Below are positions 23,898 through 24,432 of a stretch of DNA of 24,432 bases, one piece after another. Under the pieces are notes generated by a model, which saw only the letters and a list, made by a program, of their open reading frames with translations, ran no database searches and was not told the origin of the DNA. The position numbers and the translations under genes are program-made. The stretch comes from Desulfotomaculum sp. (GTDB taxonomy: Bacteria; Bacillota; Desulfotomaculia; Desulfotomaculales; Nap2-2B). The stretch is taken from assembly GCA_003513005.1 (NCBI GenBank), contig DOTD01000011.1, positions 1 to 24,432 of the forward strand, written 5' to 3'. Each line of letters starts with the position of its first letter. Positions within the stretch are counted from its first letter, which is position 1.

Positions 23898-24432
23898 TTA
23901 GGAAACCGCCTTCTTCATCGCCCGCACATATTCCGCCACATGGGGGACGCAGCCCTCGCCATACTGCTCCACAATTTTTACTATCGCGCTCCCCACAATC
24001 ACGCCGTCAGACAACCCGGCCATCTTCGCCGCCTGTTCGGGCGTGGAAATGCCAAAGCCGACAGCGCAGGGAATATCCCTGACCTCTTTAACCAGTTTAA
24101 TCATTTCGCCTACATCGGCGCTGATTTCCTTGCGCACTCCGGTAACACCCATTGAGGATACGCAGTAAACAAATCCCCGGGCCTCCCCGGCAATCATCCG
24201 GATGCGGTCGCGGGAGGTCGGCGCAATCAATGAGATCAAGTCAATGCCGAATTCGGAGCAGTAAGGCAGGAGCTCCTCTTTCTCCTCAAACGGCAGGGCA
24301 GGCACAATTACAGCGGCAATGCCCGTCTCCCGGCAGTTTTTCATAAAACCGCCGGCGCCGTATGTAAAAACAGGAGACACAAAGGTATTGAAGGCCATTG
24401 GGAACACGCATCCCTCGCGGATACGCTGTACC
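23898..24432 (-). CDS. trpA: Tryptophan synthase alpha chain, 5' end beyond window
   Basis: The C-terminal 178 residues are present, and the frame is open to the right edge (VQRIREGCVFPMAF...). Typical stretches are AAVIVPALPFEE, LISLIAPTSRDRIR, GFVYCVSSMGVTG and the phosphate-binding GFGISTPEQA and VIVGSAIV. The N-terminal part with the catalytic Glu is outside the window. The common FxYYNPI-type motif is altered to FNTFVSPVF. A terminator-like hairpin follows, as expected for the last gene of a trp operon. trpD-C-F lies downstream on the same strand but separated by about 6.9 kb. Confidence 0.92.
   Translation of the reverse strand, partial: VQRIREGCVFPMAFNTFVSPVFTYGAGGFMKNCRETGIAAVIVPALPFEEKEELLPYCSEFGIDLISLIAPTSRDRIRMIAGEARGFVYCVSSMGVTGVRKEISADVGEMIKLVKEVRDIPCAVGFGISTPEQAAKMAGLSDGVIVGSAIVKIVEQYGEGCVPHVAEYVRAMKKAVS

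Overview
The window looks like a contig end from a Gram-positive anaerobe of the Bacillota (Clostridia; Peptococcaceae-like by inference). Grounds: strong AGGAGG-type ribosome sites, TTG/GTG starts, copper-amine-oxidase-N repeat proteins, UroD-type methyltransferase homologues, and palindromic GGGGACGG repeats. The first 15 bases match the 3' end of an Illumina adapter, so position 1 is probably an artefactual contig edge.

Left (1-2650, minus): a MalT/LuxR-type ATP-binding regulator whose C-terminal part, including the DNA-binding domain, is replaced in frame by the tail of a DUF4386 membrane protein. Then about 800 bp without a gene.

Catabolic operon (3438-9320, plus): ABC ATPase, permease, a divergent pseudouridine-5'-phosphate glycosidase (PsuG)-like protein, a UroD/MtaA-like methyltransferase homologue, a PfkB kinase and a lipoprotein binding protein, closed by a large palindrome. 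I read it as import, phosphorylation and cleavage of a (possibly methylated) nucleoside. A fluoroacetyl-CoA-thioesterase (FlK)-like hotdog protein and a short second UroD homologue follow (9465-10904).

Repeat-rich middle (10905-14510): two diverged direct repeats of about 590 bp flank a SEC-C gene and two gene relics. Each repeat carries, on the minus strand, a consensus promoter, about 450 nt without a conserved reading frame, and a hairpin-U-tract terminator. I interpret them as two paralogous copies of a structured non-coding RNA. This is the most novel-looking item here.

Right (14432-24432, minus): trpD-trpC-trpF with its own terminator. Upstream lies a REP-bounded element holding a relic of a RAYT transposase. 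Then come a two-component operon (PAS histidine kinase, single-domain response regulator, response regulator-diguanylate cyclase) with a consensus promoter, a large secreted beta-helix/propeller protein, and the 3' part of trpA running off the edge. The tryptophan genes are thus split by about 7 kb of sensory and surface genes, in non-canonical order.
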